Below are positions 47,401 to 56,099 of a stretch of DNA of 64,000 bases, piece by piece. This DNA is from a bacterium. GTDB taxonomy: Bacteria > SZUA-79 > Acidulodesulfobacterales > Acidulodesulfobacteraceae. The notes beneath the pieces were generated by a model. It ran no database searches. It was given only the letters and a program-made list of their open reading frames with translations, and was not told where the DNA came from. The number at the start of each line of letters is the position of its first letter. The first letter of the stretch is position 1. Location: positions 1 through 64,000 of the forward strand of contig JAJZJX010000005.1 in the NCBI GenBank assembly GCA_021850985.1, written 5' to 3'. The translations under genes and the position numbers were made by a program.

Positions 47401-48498
47401 ATGTCAATAATCTATATAGTTTCTGATTATGGAAAGCTTGTAAAGAACGGTGACGTTTTACAGTTAAAAAAAGGCGACGATATTTTTAAAACCGTTTTTC
47501 CTTTTAAAACTGAACAGTTAGTCATAATAGGCAATATAGAAATTACGTCTCCTGCCCTGAGAATGCTGATGCATCATAACATAGATGCCATTTTTCTTGG
47601 TACCAACGGCAAATTTAACGGTAAAATTACATTTCAGGACGGAAAGAGCAAAAACGTATTTTTAAGGCAAAAACAGTATAAGCTATTAGATGATGAAGAT
47701 TTTTGCTTAAAAATAGCAAAGTCCATTGTTTCTGCAAAACTTCAAAATCAGTATAGTTTTATGCAGAGAATTAAAAGAAAAAGAGACGGCGACCCTTCCA
47801 TAACTAAAAATATAGATAATATGAAAAATATTACCGATGCCGTATATGAATCAAAAGATATAGAGCAATTGCGCGGCTATGAAGGACTTGGCGCAAAATA
47901 TTATTTTGAAGTATTTAAATACGCTATAGATTCCGAATGGGCAAAATTTAACGGCAGAAACAGACGTCCGCCGAAAGATAGCGTGAATGCAATTTTAAGT
48001 TTGCTATACACGCTTGTACTTTTCAGGGTAGATGCCGCATTAGAATCGGCAGGTCTCGATAGTTATGTAGGATACTTCCACAGCATAGACTACAGTCGCA
48101 AAGCCCTTGCCTTAGATTTACTGGAAGAGTATAGAACGCCGATAGCCGATACGCTGACCGCCGCCTTGTTTAATTTGGGAGTTTTAGAAAAAGAAGATTT
48201 CATAGAAACGGTGTTTTCAAAAAATGACGAAGAATTTCCGCTCGAGATAGAAGCGGACGATAACGATGAAAAAGACGATAATAAGTTTATTTCTTCGGAA
48301 ACGAAAGGAGTTTTGCTGACAAAACAAGGAATGAGAAAAGTATTGGCACAGTTTGAACGAAAATTGGACACAGAAGCTTATTATCAACCGTTAGGAAGAA
48401 ATATAACGTACAAAGATCTATTTTTCGAACAGGCAAAACATTTCAGAATGGTAATTAACGGAGAAGAAAGTAATTATAAGCCTTTAACGCAGAGATAA
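47401..48498 (+). CDS. cas1: CRISPR-associated endonuclease Cas1
   Basis: 'LRGYEGLGAKYYFEVF' (Glu), 'YVGYFHSIDYSRKALALDLLEEYRTPIAD' (His and Asp/Glu); full length. Confidence 0.96.
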   Translation: MSIIYIVSDYGKLVKNGDVLQLKKGDDIFKTVFPFKTEQLVIIGNIEITSPALRMLMHHNIDAIFLGTNGKFNGKITFQDGKSKNVFLRQKQYKLLDDEDFCLKIAKSIVSAKLQNQYSFMQRIKRKRDGDPSITKNIDNMKNITDAVYESKDIEQLRGYEGLGAKYYFEVFKYAIDSEWAKFNGRNRRPPKDSVNAILSLLYTLVLFRVDAALESAGLDSYVGYFHSIDYSRKALALDLLEEYRTPIADTLTAALFNLGVLEKEDFIETVFSKNDEEFPLEIEADDNDEKDDNKFISSETKGVLLTKQGMRKVLAQFERKLDTEAYYQPLGRNITYKDLFFEQAKHFRMVINGEESNYKPLTQR

Positions 48499-48507
48499 TA
48501 TGCAAAA

Positions 48508-48783
48508 ATGATATATATGATATGCTATGACATAACAAATGCTAAAAGACTGGGAAAAACGGCGAAGATTTTGAAAAATTACGGCATAAGAATACAGAAA
48601 TCGTTTTTTCAGTGTGAAATATCGAAAGATATGCTTGATAAATTATCAAAAGATATTCTTAGTGTTATTGATGTATCAAAAGATAAACTTTATATCTATC
48701 CTCTTTGCAACTCCTGCTTAAAAAATGTTAAGTTTGACGGAACTGGAGAAATGGCAAAAATTGAAACATTCGAAATTTTATGA
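48508..48783 (+). CDS. cas2: CRISPR-associated endoribonuclease Cas2 (copy 1)
   Basis: 'MIYMICYDITNAKRLGKTAKILKNYGIRIQKSFFQCEIS', about 91 aa, after cas1. Confidence 0.95.
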   Translation: MIYMICYDITNAKRLGKTAKILKNYGIRIQKSFFQCEISKDMLDKLSKDILSVIDVSKDKLYIYPLCNSCLKNVKFDGTGEMAKIETFEIL

Positions 48784-48811
48784 TATTATCATAAATATAA
48801 AATGTTTCGCT

Positions 48812-49093
48812 ATGAAAAAATGGCTTATAATATACGATATAAAAAACGAAAAAAGGCTTGGCAAGGTTGCTAAGATTATTAACGAATACGGAGAAAGGGT
48901 TCAAAAATCGGTTTTTGAATGCGAATTCAATGATAAAGTTTTGCAGCGTATTAGAATCAGGATTAATAAAATATTGGAAAAAGAAGATTATATAGTTTAC
49001 TTCAATATATGCCAAACCGATTGGCAGAAAAGAATTAAATATGGTCCAAAAGTTAATGCAGATATAGAGGAAAAGAGTTTTTATATAATTTAA
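48812..49093 (+). CDS. cas2: CRISPR-associated Cas2 (copy 2, divergent)
   Basis: 'MKKWLIIYDIKNEKRLGKVAKIINEYGERVQKSVFECEFNDKVLQRIRIRINKIL'; start taken at 48812 rather than the longer ORF start. Confidence 0.92.
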   Translation: MKKWLIIYDIKNEKRLGKVAKIINEYGERVQKSVFECEFNDKVLQRIRIRINKILEKEDYIVYFNICQTDWQKRIKYGPKVNADIEEKSFYII

Positions 49094-49339
49094 TTTGTAT
49101 TTTCGCCGACCTTATTTTAATTTTTTATATAGCAAATTAAATATTATCTCAAATTATTGTTATATAAGGATAAATCGGGATTTTGGCATTTTGCTATTAT
49201 TAAGAGGTTTGCGAATCAGTTAAAACTTGAATTTCAAAGATATTTTAATGAAAAAAAGTTCAGTTATTATTAATTGTTATTTAGGTTCGCGAAATCGGTC
49301 TTTGACATTAACGAAATATGTATTGTTAAACAAGTCGCT
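49094..49339 (+). promoter_or_regulatory. Putative CRISPR leader
   Basis: AT-rich non-coding gap between cas2 and the first repeat; degenerate repeat lies at the opposite end of the array. Confidence 0.6.
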
Positions 49340-50754
49340 ATTGAAATTTCTGACCTGTTTGAAGGGATTGCGACAAATGTTATTTTTTTTATTGACATAT
49401 AACATTAATTATTGAAATTTCTGACCTGTTTGAAGGGATTGCGACCTGGTCGTGAAGATTCTATCGCTTCCAATAATATTTATTGAAATTTCTGACCTGT
49501 TTGAAGGGATTGCGACGTCAATCTGCTCTTTTTTTAATAGTAATTCTTTATAGGATTGAAATTTCTGACCTGTTTGAAGGGATTGCGACCGATCCCGTTT
49601 TTTATAAAACGGATACTGCAAATAAATTATTGAAATTTCTGACCTGTTTGAAGGGATTGCGACCTTCGTCCATAATAATATTATGTAATTCTTTTACTGC
49701 TATTGAAATTTCTGACCTGTTTGAAGGGATTGCGACCCGCAAAGCGAAAATAGCTAAGCGGCTTTTTGGATATTATTGAAATTTCTGACCTGTTTGAAGG
49801 GATTGCGACTGCTTTTTCAAGTGTTATAGATGGAAAAAAGTCTCTATTGAAATTTCTGACCTGTTTGAAGGGATTGCGACTCAATTTCTTCAATGATGTT
49901 ATTCGTGATAATTTGATTGAAATTTCTGACCTGTTTGAAGGGATTGCGACTTGAATTCTCATTTTTAAATCCTCGCTTAAGATTTATTATTGAAATTTCT
50001 GACCTGTTTGAAGGGATTGCGACATTTTACGCCTCCTTGAAATTAAAAATTTATTATTTTCTATTGAAATTTCTGACCTGTTTGAAGGGATTGCGACGAA
50101 AAAATTTTTTTAATTTGAGAAAAAAAATCCTATTGAAATTTCTGACCTGTTTGAAGGGATTGCGACTTTTAAATTTAATTTTATGTTATTTTCTATCTTT
50201 AATTATTGAAATTTCTGACCTGTTTGAAGGGATTGCGACCCACCCGCAAAACTCGCATTTAGCGTCGATATATTTTATTGAAATTTCTGACCTGTTTGAA
50301 GGGATTGCGACAATAAACTAATTTTTTATTTACGTGAGGTTTAGCATATTGAAATTTCTGACCTGTTTGAAGGGATTGCGACCCATCCGCTTCATTCAAA
50401 TCTCTAATGAGACTTGAATATATTGAAATTTCTGACCTGTTTGAAGGGATTGCGACTTTACGTGAGGTTTAGCATTGCTAACAATGCTTTTTTATTGAAA
50501 TTTCTGACCTGTTTGAAGGGATTGCGACCGAATATGCCCCTGTCGCAAACGATAATACCGTCGTTTATATTGAAATTTCTGACCTGTTTGAAGGGATTGC
50601 GACAAGGTTAAATAAATACCTGCTTTAGCTTACAGTAATGATTTAAATTGAAATTTCTGACCTGTTTGAAGGGATTGCGACCTAAAAAATTATCTTTTGG
50701 TTTCTGCATTAATTGGTTTATTGAAATTTCTGACCTGTTTGAAGGGATTGCGAC
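49340..50754 (+). CRISPR. CRISPR array, 20 repeats of 35 bp (ATTGAAATTTCTGACCTGTTTGAAGGGATTGCGAC), 19 spacers of 34-43 nt
   Basis: Repeat starts read by eye: 49340, 49411, 49482, 49555, 49629, 49702, 49775, 49846, 49916, 49989, 50063, 50132, 50205, 50277, 50348, 50422, 50494, 50569, 50647, 50720; no variant noticed. Confidence 0.99.
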
Positions 50755-50957
50755 TTATTTATCGCTTTCGGAATTAGAAGAACATTTATTTGCCGCAATT
50801 AAATTTAAAGATTATAAACATATGCCTTATGTTAGAAATACTATTAATCGTCGCACGAGATTAGATGAAGTAAAAAGTAAAGAGGTAAATAATACCAGTC
50901 GATAATTTTTTATTAATTATGGTAAAATTATTTTTAAAAATAATCCAGGAGGTCATT

Positions 50958-51412
50958 ATGAAAAAAAGAAAATCTATTTACTGCTTTTATTCGCTTTAGT
51001 TCTTGCCGCTATGCCGGCAATGTCCGGCTGCGCTCCGGACAGAGTTCTTGAAATTATCCCCGCGTGAGTCTTTTATCCTGTTAAAATACTTTCGGTAAGT
51101 CCGGCGAACGGCGCTGCGGACGTCAGCAAAAATGTCGTCGTGAAAGCTGCTTTTAATGAAGCGCTTAATCCTCTTTCTTTTAACCGCGGCACGTTTTTAT
51201 TAATCGGTCCGGACGGTCATAAAGTGCCCGGCAAGGTTTACTACAACCCAAATTCTTTGACTAGTTATATAGCAACCTTTACTCCGCTCGTTCCTCTTAG
51301 GCCGAATACCGAATACACGGCGGAGCTCACTACCGGAATTATGGGAAATTTAAAGCAGCACCTCGCAAAGAACTATATTTGGAAATTTACGACAGGGAAT
51401 GAGCTTCGCTGA
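50958..51412 (+). pseudogene. Decayed lipoprotein with bacterial Ig-like (SbsA-type) domain
   Basis: Frameshift just after ATG (A7 run), then KKKIYLLLLFALVLAAMPAMSGCAPDRVLEIIPA*, in-frame TGA, then VFYPVKILSVSPANGAADVSKNVVVKAAFNEALNPLSF... Confidence 0.75.
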
Positions 51413-51454
51413 ACTTCGTTTGAATATCAAGAGCTAAAGACCAAAGACCGAAAA

Positions 51455-51477
51455 GCCCGCACGAAGCGGGCTTTTTT
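51455..51477 (+). terminator. Intrinsic terminator (GCCCGC-ACGAA-GCGGGC-TTTTTT)
   Basis: Perfect stem plus T-tract downstream of the lipoprotein pseudogene. Confidence 0.9.
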
Positions 51478-51499
51478 ATTGATGAAACCGGAAGACCGA

Positions 51500-52186
51500 C
51501 TACCTGTCCCAACCTCTTCCGTTATCCTGGCCTTTCTTTGAAAGCCGGTCGGAAAAGGCGTCGGGTGTAGATTGTGTATTAGATTTAATACTTGATTTAT
51601 TAGTCATTTCTTTATTCTCTTTGACAGTTGATTTTTGCATTTGCAGCGACTCAACTATTTCTTCTATGCCGTATAAAACCTTTGGTTGAATTAAATTATC
51701 CGGATAAAATTTTTCAACTAAAGAAATAACCTGATTTTTGGTATTAAGACCTGTTATTTGAATTAAATTTTTTATATCTTCAACGTCTGAAGAATTTTCT
51801 AATCCACCTATTCTCATAGCCATGCATTTCATAGCTAAAAGATACTCTGCCGTGGGAGTGAATATACGCAATCCTTTAGTTTCGGAATTTTCAGGAAGTT
51901 CCAAAAATAATTGTCTTTCCTCATTATTAGATAAAAAACCCTTTACGCCATCGTTTAGCCAATCTTCAGGGAGATCTCTTTCCTGAGCAATTTGTTGCGC
52001 AATATTTTTTAAATAACTTGCATCATTATATATTGCAACGTCAACATCTCTCGTAGATTTTCTGAATTCCCAAGATAACACTATAGCGGAGCCTCCGTAT
52101 ATTCCAATCTCGACCGTTTTATTCTGTTTTAAAACAGTTTCGGCTATATCGTTAAGTGCTTCTAATATTTCTTGTTTTGAAAGCAT
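51500..52186 (-). CDS. DUF6036/AbiEii-like nucleotidyltransferase
   Basis: 'TVEIGIYGGSAIVLSWEFRKSTRDVDVAIYNDASYL ... LLAMKCMAMRIGGLENSSDVEDIKNLIQI'. Confidence 0.75.
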   Translation of the reverse strand: MLSKQEILEALNDIAETVLKQNKTVEIGIYGGSAIVLSWEFRKSTRDVDVAIYNDASYLKNIAQQIAQERDLPEDWLNDGVKGFLSNNEERQLFLELPENSETKGLRIFTPTAEYLLAMKCMAMRIGGLENSSDVEDIKNLIQITGLNTKNQVISLVEKFYPDNLIQPKVLYGIEEIVESLQMQKSTVKENKEMTNKSSIKSNTQSTPDAFSDRLSKKGQDNGRGWDR

Positions 52187-52196
52187 AAAAGTCTCC

Positions 52197-52598
52197 TTAT
52201 GCCCTATTTAATGCGTTTTCAGAAATAAATAGTAATCTTTTCCTAAACGGAACGGGGCTTTCTTTTAATAATAAAGGTTTTATTTTTTGAAGTCCGCCCG
52301 CAAAAAACGGTTCTTTCAAAAATCTTTTTTTATCATATACCCATAAAGGCACATCAAGATGATATTTAACTGCTAAATATTCCGCTACTGCGGCTAAATA
52401 AGCATTTTTAACATTTCCATTATCAACCGTCTCAAGGCTTAGCGGTTCTTCTTGAATATGTAGAAAATCGTGGTTAAGGTAAAATTCGTCTAAAAATTCT
52501 CTGACGAGAAAATCAAAAGATTCACCCTTTAAGTGTCTTTCCGACACTTCCATAAGCGAATACGGACGGCCTATTTTTTTATCTATTATCTTTTCCAT
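52197..52598 (-). CDS. Hypothetical partner of the nucleotidyltransferase (toxin-antitoxin-like operon)
   Basis: 133 aa ORF, 10 nt upstream of the nucleotidyltransferase in the same direction. Confidence 0.55.
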   Translation of the reverse strand: MEKIIDKKIGRPYSLMEVSERHLKGESFDFLVREFLDEFYLNHDFLHIQEEPLSLETVDNGNVKNAYLAAVAEYLAVKYHLDVPLWVYDKKRFLKEPFFAGGLQKIKPLLLKESPVPFRKRLLFISENALNRA

Positions 52599-52658
52599 AT
52601 TATTATATTATATCATACCCTACTTTCAGTTCTTTAACCTTTTTCAGTTCTTCCTGAC

Positions 52659-52890
52659 TTACCTCTTTTTCCAGCCCTTGCGGTCATGAGCCCATGCTAA
52701 TCCCATTTTTTTAACCGCGTCTTTCACGGCGTAAGTCTTTACGTCGCCTTTGTCGTTTAAGACTATCGTGACTTTTTCTGTCGGCTCTTTAACGTCTTTT
52801 TTTGACTCCGGGTGCTGCCGGTTTAGTTTCCGTTAGCGAGTCCAAAAAAGTTCTATACGTTTTATACGTAATTTTTATTCCGATAGAATT
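52659..52890 (-). pseudogene. C-terminal gene remnant with A7 frameshift, phage-like '...VKDAVKKMGLAWAHDRKGWKKR*'
   Basis: Reverse strand reads ...TFLDSLTETKPAAPGVKK / DVKEPTEKVTIVLNDKGDVKTYAVKDAVKKMGLAWAHDRKGWKKR* across an A7 run; N-terminus lost at the CRISPR repeat. Confidence 0.5.
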
Positions 52891-52897
52891 TAGGGCT

Positions 52898-53006
52898 ATT
52901 GAAATTTCTGACCTGTTTGAAGGGATTGCGACAATAGCCTGCTGCGGTTCTATAAAAGAGGCTTTGGCGGGATTGAAATTTCTGACCTGCATGTAGGGAT
53001 TGCGAC
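52898..53006 (+). CRISPR. Detached CRISPR unit: canonical repeat, 39-nt spacer, degenerate terminal repeat
   Basis: 52898-52932 identical to the array repeat; 52972-53006 ATTGAAATTTCTGACCTGCATGTAGGGATTGCGAC differs at 3 positions. Confidence 0.96.
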
Positions 53007-53244
53007 ATTTATATTGCTTGTCGAAACAAGATTTATCGATTCTTATACTCCTGACTGCGTTTGTCGGTAAACTAAATTTTTACCAACTTTCTTCTTGCAA
53101 AAAAAACCTAAAAATGATAAAAGAATATGTTGATTTAAAACTAATTTAATTTTTTAACTTTAACCAAAATCGTATCCGGTTATTAATTTGTGCTTGAAGC
53201 GTTTTACGTAACCGGAGAGAAAAAAGCGCAAAAGGAGACTAAAA

Positions 53245-54063
53245 ATGCCGTTCAATTTATCGATTAAGCAGTTGCTGGAAGCCGGCGTCCATTTCGGACA
53301 CCAGACAAAAAGATGGAATCCCAAGATGAAGCCTTATATTTACGGGGCAAGAAACGGAGTTCACATAGTTGACCTTCAAAAAGCCCTGCCGTATATCGCT
53401 GCAGCCTATGAAAAACTTTACGATATCGCAAAAGAAGGCGGAACTATTCTTATAGTCGGGACTAAAAAACAGGCAAATCCCATCGTTGTAGAAGAATCTA
53501 AAAGATGCGGTATGCCGTATGTCAACGAAAGATGGCTCGGCGGTATGCTCACAAACTTTTCCACTATAAAACTTTCCATACAAAGATTGAAAGAGCTTGA
53601 ATCTCTCAAAGAATCGGAAGAATTTTCAAGGTTTACAAAAAAAGAAATGGCGAAGATGGAAAAAGAAATAGTAAAACTCCAGAAAGTTCTTAACGGTCTC
53701 AGGGATATGCATAAAATACCCGATGCCGTTTTTATAGTCGACGTGCACCATGAAATAATAGCGGCAAAAGAAGCAAAAAGGCTTGAAATACCCGTTATAG
53801 GAATTGCCGATACCAATGCCGATCCTGAACTGGTAGATTATATGATACCAGGCAACGACGATGCCATCAGGGCAATAAAGCTCATTCTTAATACTATGTC
53901 CGAAGCTATTATAGAAGGTAGAAAAGTTTATGAAGAAAAAACCGGAAAAGGGAAAGGACAGCCTCTGCCTGAAGGAGTTATAACGGAAGAAACTTTCGCC
54001 GCAGCCGTTTCGCCGCAGCCCGAAAATGCCGGACAGGCCGCGGAAGAAGATATTTCTATATAA
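53245..54063 (+). CDS. rpsB: 30S ribosomal protein S2
   Basis: '[39 protein letters not shown]', '[16 protein letters not shown]'. Confidence 0.98.
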   Translation: MPFNLSIKQLLEAGVHFGHQTKRWNPKMKPYIYGARNGVHIVDLQKALPYIAAAYEKLYDIAKEGGTILIVGTKKQANPIVVEESKRCGMPYVNERWLGGMLTNFSTIKLSIQRLKELESLKESEEFSRFTKKEMAKMEKEIVKLQKVLNGLRDMHKIPDAVFIVDVHHEIIAAKEAKRLEIPVIGIADTNADPELVDYMIPGNDDAIRAIKLILNTMSEAIIEGRKVYEEKTGKGKGQPLPEGVITEETFAAAVSPQPENAGQAAEEDISI

Positions 54064-54188
54064 ATAAAAGCAAAAAAAACTAAATAAAGGCTGCAATATT
54101 AAGCATAATAATCAACTAAAATAAGTCAAAATTATATTAAAATTATATTATTTAGTATATATATTATATATCAGGGAGGAAAAATTAA

Positions 54189-54794
54189 TTGGATAATACG
54201 CAGAATATAAGCGCAGAACTTGTTAAAAGTCTGCGCCAGATGACCGGGGCAGGTTTCGTAGATTGTAAAAACGTTTTAGTCGAAACCGGAGGCGATCTTG
54301 AAAAGGCGGTAGACGTGCTTAGAAAAAAAGGTTTGGCAAAAGCCCAGAAAAAAGCCGGCAGAGAAGCTAAGGAAGGTTTAGTATTTTCTTATATACATGC
54401 AGGCGGAAGAATAGGCGTTCTTTTAGAAATAAACTGCGAAACCGATTTTGTTGCGAGAACTAACGAATTTCAGGAGCTTGCCAAAAACATCGCAATGCAT
54501 ATTGCGGCTTCAAACCCTCTTTATATAAAAAGAGACGCAGTTCAGCCCGAAGTTATAGCTAAGGAAAAAGAGATATACAGAGAACAGCTTGCTAATATGG
54601 ATAAACCTCAGGCTGTAAAAGAAAAAATAATAGAAGGCAAACTTGAAAAATACTTTCAGGAAGTTTGTCTGCTTGAGCAGGCTTTTATAAAAGATCCGTC
54701 TAAAAATATAGCCGCCGTTATTGACAACGAGATAGCTAAATTAGGCGAAAATATCATTTTAAAAAGGTTTGTTCGTTATCAGCTTGGTGAATAA
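54189..54794 (+). CDS. tsf: Elongation factor Ts (TTG start)
   Basis: '[53 protein letters not shown]'. Confidence 0.97.
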   Translation: MDNTQNISAELVKSLRQMTGAGFVDCKNVLVETGGDLEKAVDVLRKKGLAKAQKKAGREAKEGLVFSYIHAGGRIGVLLEINCETDFVARTNEFQELAKNIAMHIAASNPLYIKRDAVQPEVIAKEKEIYREQLANMDKPQAVKEKIIEGKLEKYFQEVCLLEQAFIKDPSKNIAAVIDNEIAKLGENIILKRFVRYQLGE

Positions 54795-55522
54795 TGGGTC
54801 TTAACTATAAAAGGATACTTTTAAAAGTCAGCGGCGAAGCTCTTGCCGGAGAAAGCAAGTGCGGAATAGATCCCGAGATAATCAATTTCGTATCGCAGGA
54901 GATAAAATCCGTAGTTTCCGAGGGCGCCGAGATTGCCGTAGTTATAGGCGGCGGCAATATTTTCAGGGGATTCGGAAGCTCTTCCAAAGATTTAGGGATA
55001 GAACGGACTCAAGGCGATTATATGGGCATGCTTGCAACCGTCATAAACGCCTTAGCCCTTCAGGCCAGCCTTGAAGATAACGGCGTAATTTCCAGAGTTC
55101 AGACGGCTATCGCTATGCAGCAGGTTGCTGAACCTTATATACGCCGAAGGGCATTGCGCCATTTAGAAAAAAAAAGAGTGGTTATTTTTGCGGCCGGAAC
55201 GGGCAATCCTTATTTTACTACCGATACCGCAGCATCGCTGAGGGCAATGGAAATTCATGCAGACGTTATATTGAAAGCCACGAAAATAGACGGCGTATAT
55301 ACGGAAGATCCTTTAATTAACAGGGAAGCGGTTAAGTTCGAGAGGCTTTCATATATTGACGTTTTAAATAAAAATCTAAAAGTTATGGATTCTACTTCAA
55401 TATCTTTATGTATGGACAATGCTCTGCCTATAGTCGTTTTTAATTTGCTCGGCAAAGGAAATCTTTTAAAAGTGGTTAAAGGAGAATCCATAGGAACGAT
55501 AATATCAAAGGCAAATATTTAA
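54794..55522 (+). CDS. pyrH: UMP kinase
   Basis: '[26 protein letters not shown]', '[13 protein letters not shown]', '[25 protein letters not shown]'. Confidence 0.97.
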   Translation: MGLNYKRILLKVSGEALAGESKCGIDPEIINFVSQEIKSVVSEGAEIAVVIGGGNIFRGFGSSSKDLGIERTQGDYMGMLATVINALALQASLEDNGVISRVQTAIAMQQVAEPYIRRRALRHLEKKRVVIFAAGTGNPYFTTDTAASLRAMEIHADVILKATKIDGVYTEDPLINREAVKFERLSYIDVLNKNLKVMDSTSISLCMDNALPIVVFNLLGKGNLLKVVKGESIGTIISKANI

Positions 55523-55538
55523 TTCAGGAGCTTATGTT

Positions 55539-56099
55539 ATGGACGAAAATGCATTTGTCAATGAAACAAAAACAAAAATGAGCCATGCTATAGAGGCTTA
55601 TAAGGCGGAACTTGCAAAAATAAGGACTGGCAGGGCATCTACCGGATTAATAGAAGCGGTAAACGTAGAATATTACGGTTCTGTTTCTCCTATAATAAGG
55701 CTTGCTACGATATCTATTCCCGACAGCAGGATAATAACTATAAATCCGTGGGACGCAGGTTCTCTTCCTGCCATTGAAAAAGCAATACAAAAATACGACC
55801 CTTCATTAAATCCGTCAAACGACGGGAAAAGCATAAGTATAATAATACCGGCCTTAACTCAGGAAAGAAGGAAAGAAATAACAAAACAGGTCGGTAAGCT
55901 ATCCGAATCTATAAAACAGGAAATCAGAAATTTCAGGAGACTTGCTAACGAAAAGATAAAATCTTCCGAAAAATCTAAGGATATATCGGAAGACCAGTCT
56001 TTTAAAATTCAAAAAAAAGTGCAGGATTTGACGGATAATTTTATTAAAGAAATAGACGAAATTACAAAGCGTAAAGAAAAAGAAATATCAGAGGTATGA
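55539..56099 (+). CDS. frr: Ribosome recycling factor
   Basis: 'MSHAIEAYKAELAKIRTGRASTGLIEAVNVEYYGSVSPI', 'IRNFRRLANEKIKSSEKSKDISEDQ'. Confidence 0.97.
   Translation: MDENAFVNETKTKMSHAIEAYKAELAKIRTGRASTGLIEAVNVEYYGSVSPIIRLATISIPDSRIITINPWDAGSLPAIEKAIQKYDPSLNPSNDGKSISIIIPALTQERRKEITKQVGKLSESIKQEIRNFRRLANEKIKSSEKSKDISEDQSFKIQKKVQDLTDNFIKEIDEITKRKEKEISEV

Noticed and set aside
49226-49260. Possible degenerate extra repeat upstream of the array (CTTGAATTTCAAAG...)
   Set aside because: Only a few bases match the repeat; treated as leader.
50457-50493. Rho-independent terminator inside the CRISPR array (spacer 16)
   Set aside because: The hairpin and T-tract are real as sequence, but the reverse complement is equally explained as coding sequence of the target (KKALLAMLNLT*); not called as a functional terminator, only mentioned as a hypothesis.
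49409-50905. ORFs 49409-50905 on both strands with repeated 'LKFLTCLKGLR', 'IEISDLFEGIAT' or 'AIPSNRSEISI' peptides
   Set aside because: They are translations of the 35-bp CRISPR repeat, not proteins.
53626-54096. Minus-strand ORF over rpsB
   Set aside because: Antisense of rpsB; aromatic-rich, no recognisable family.
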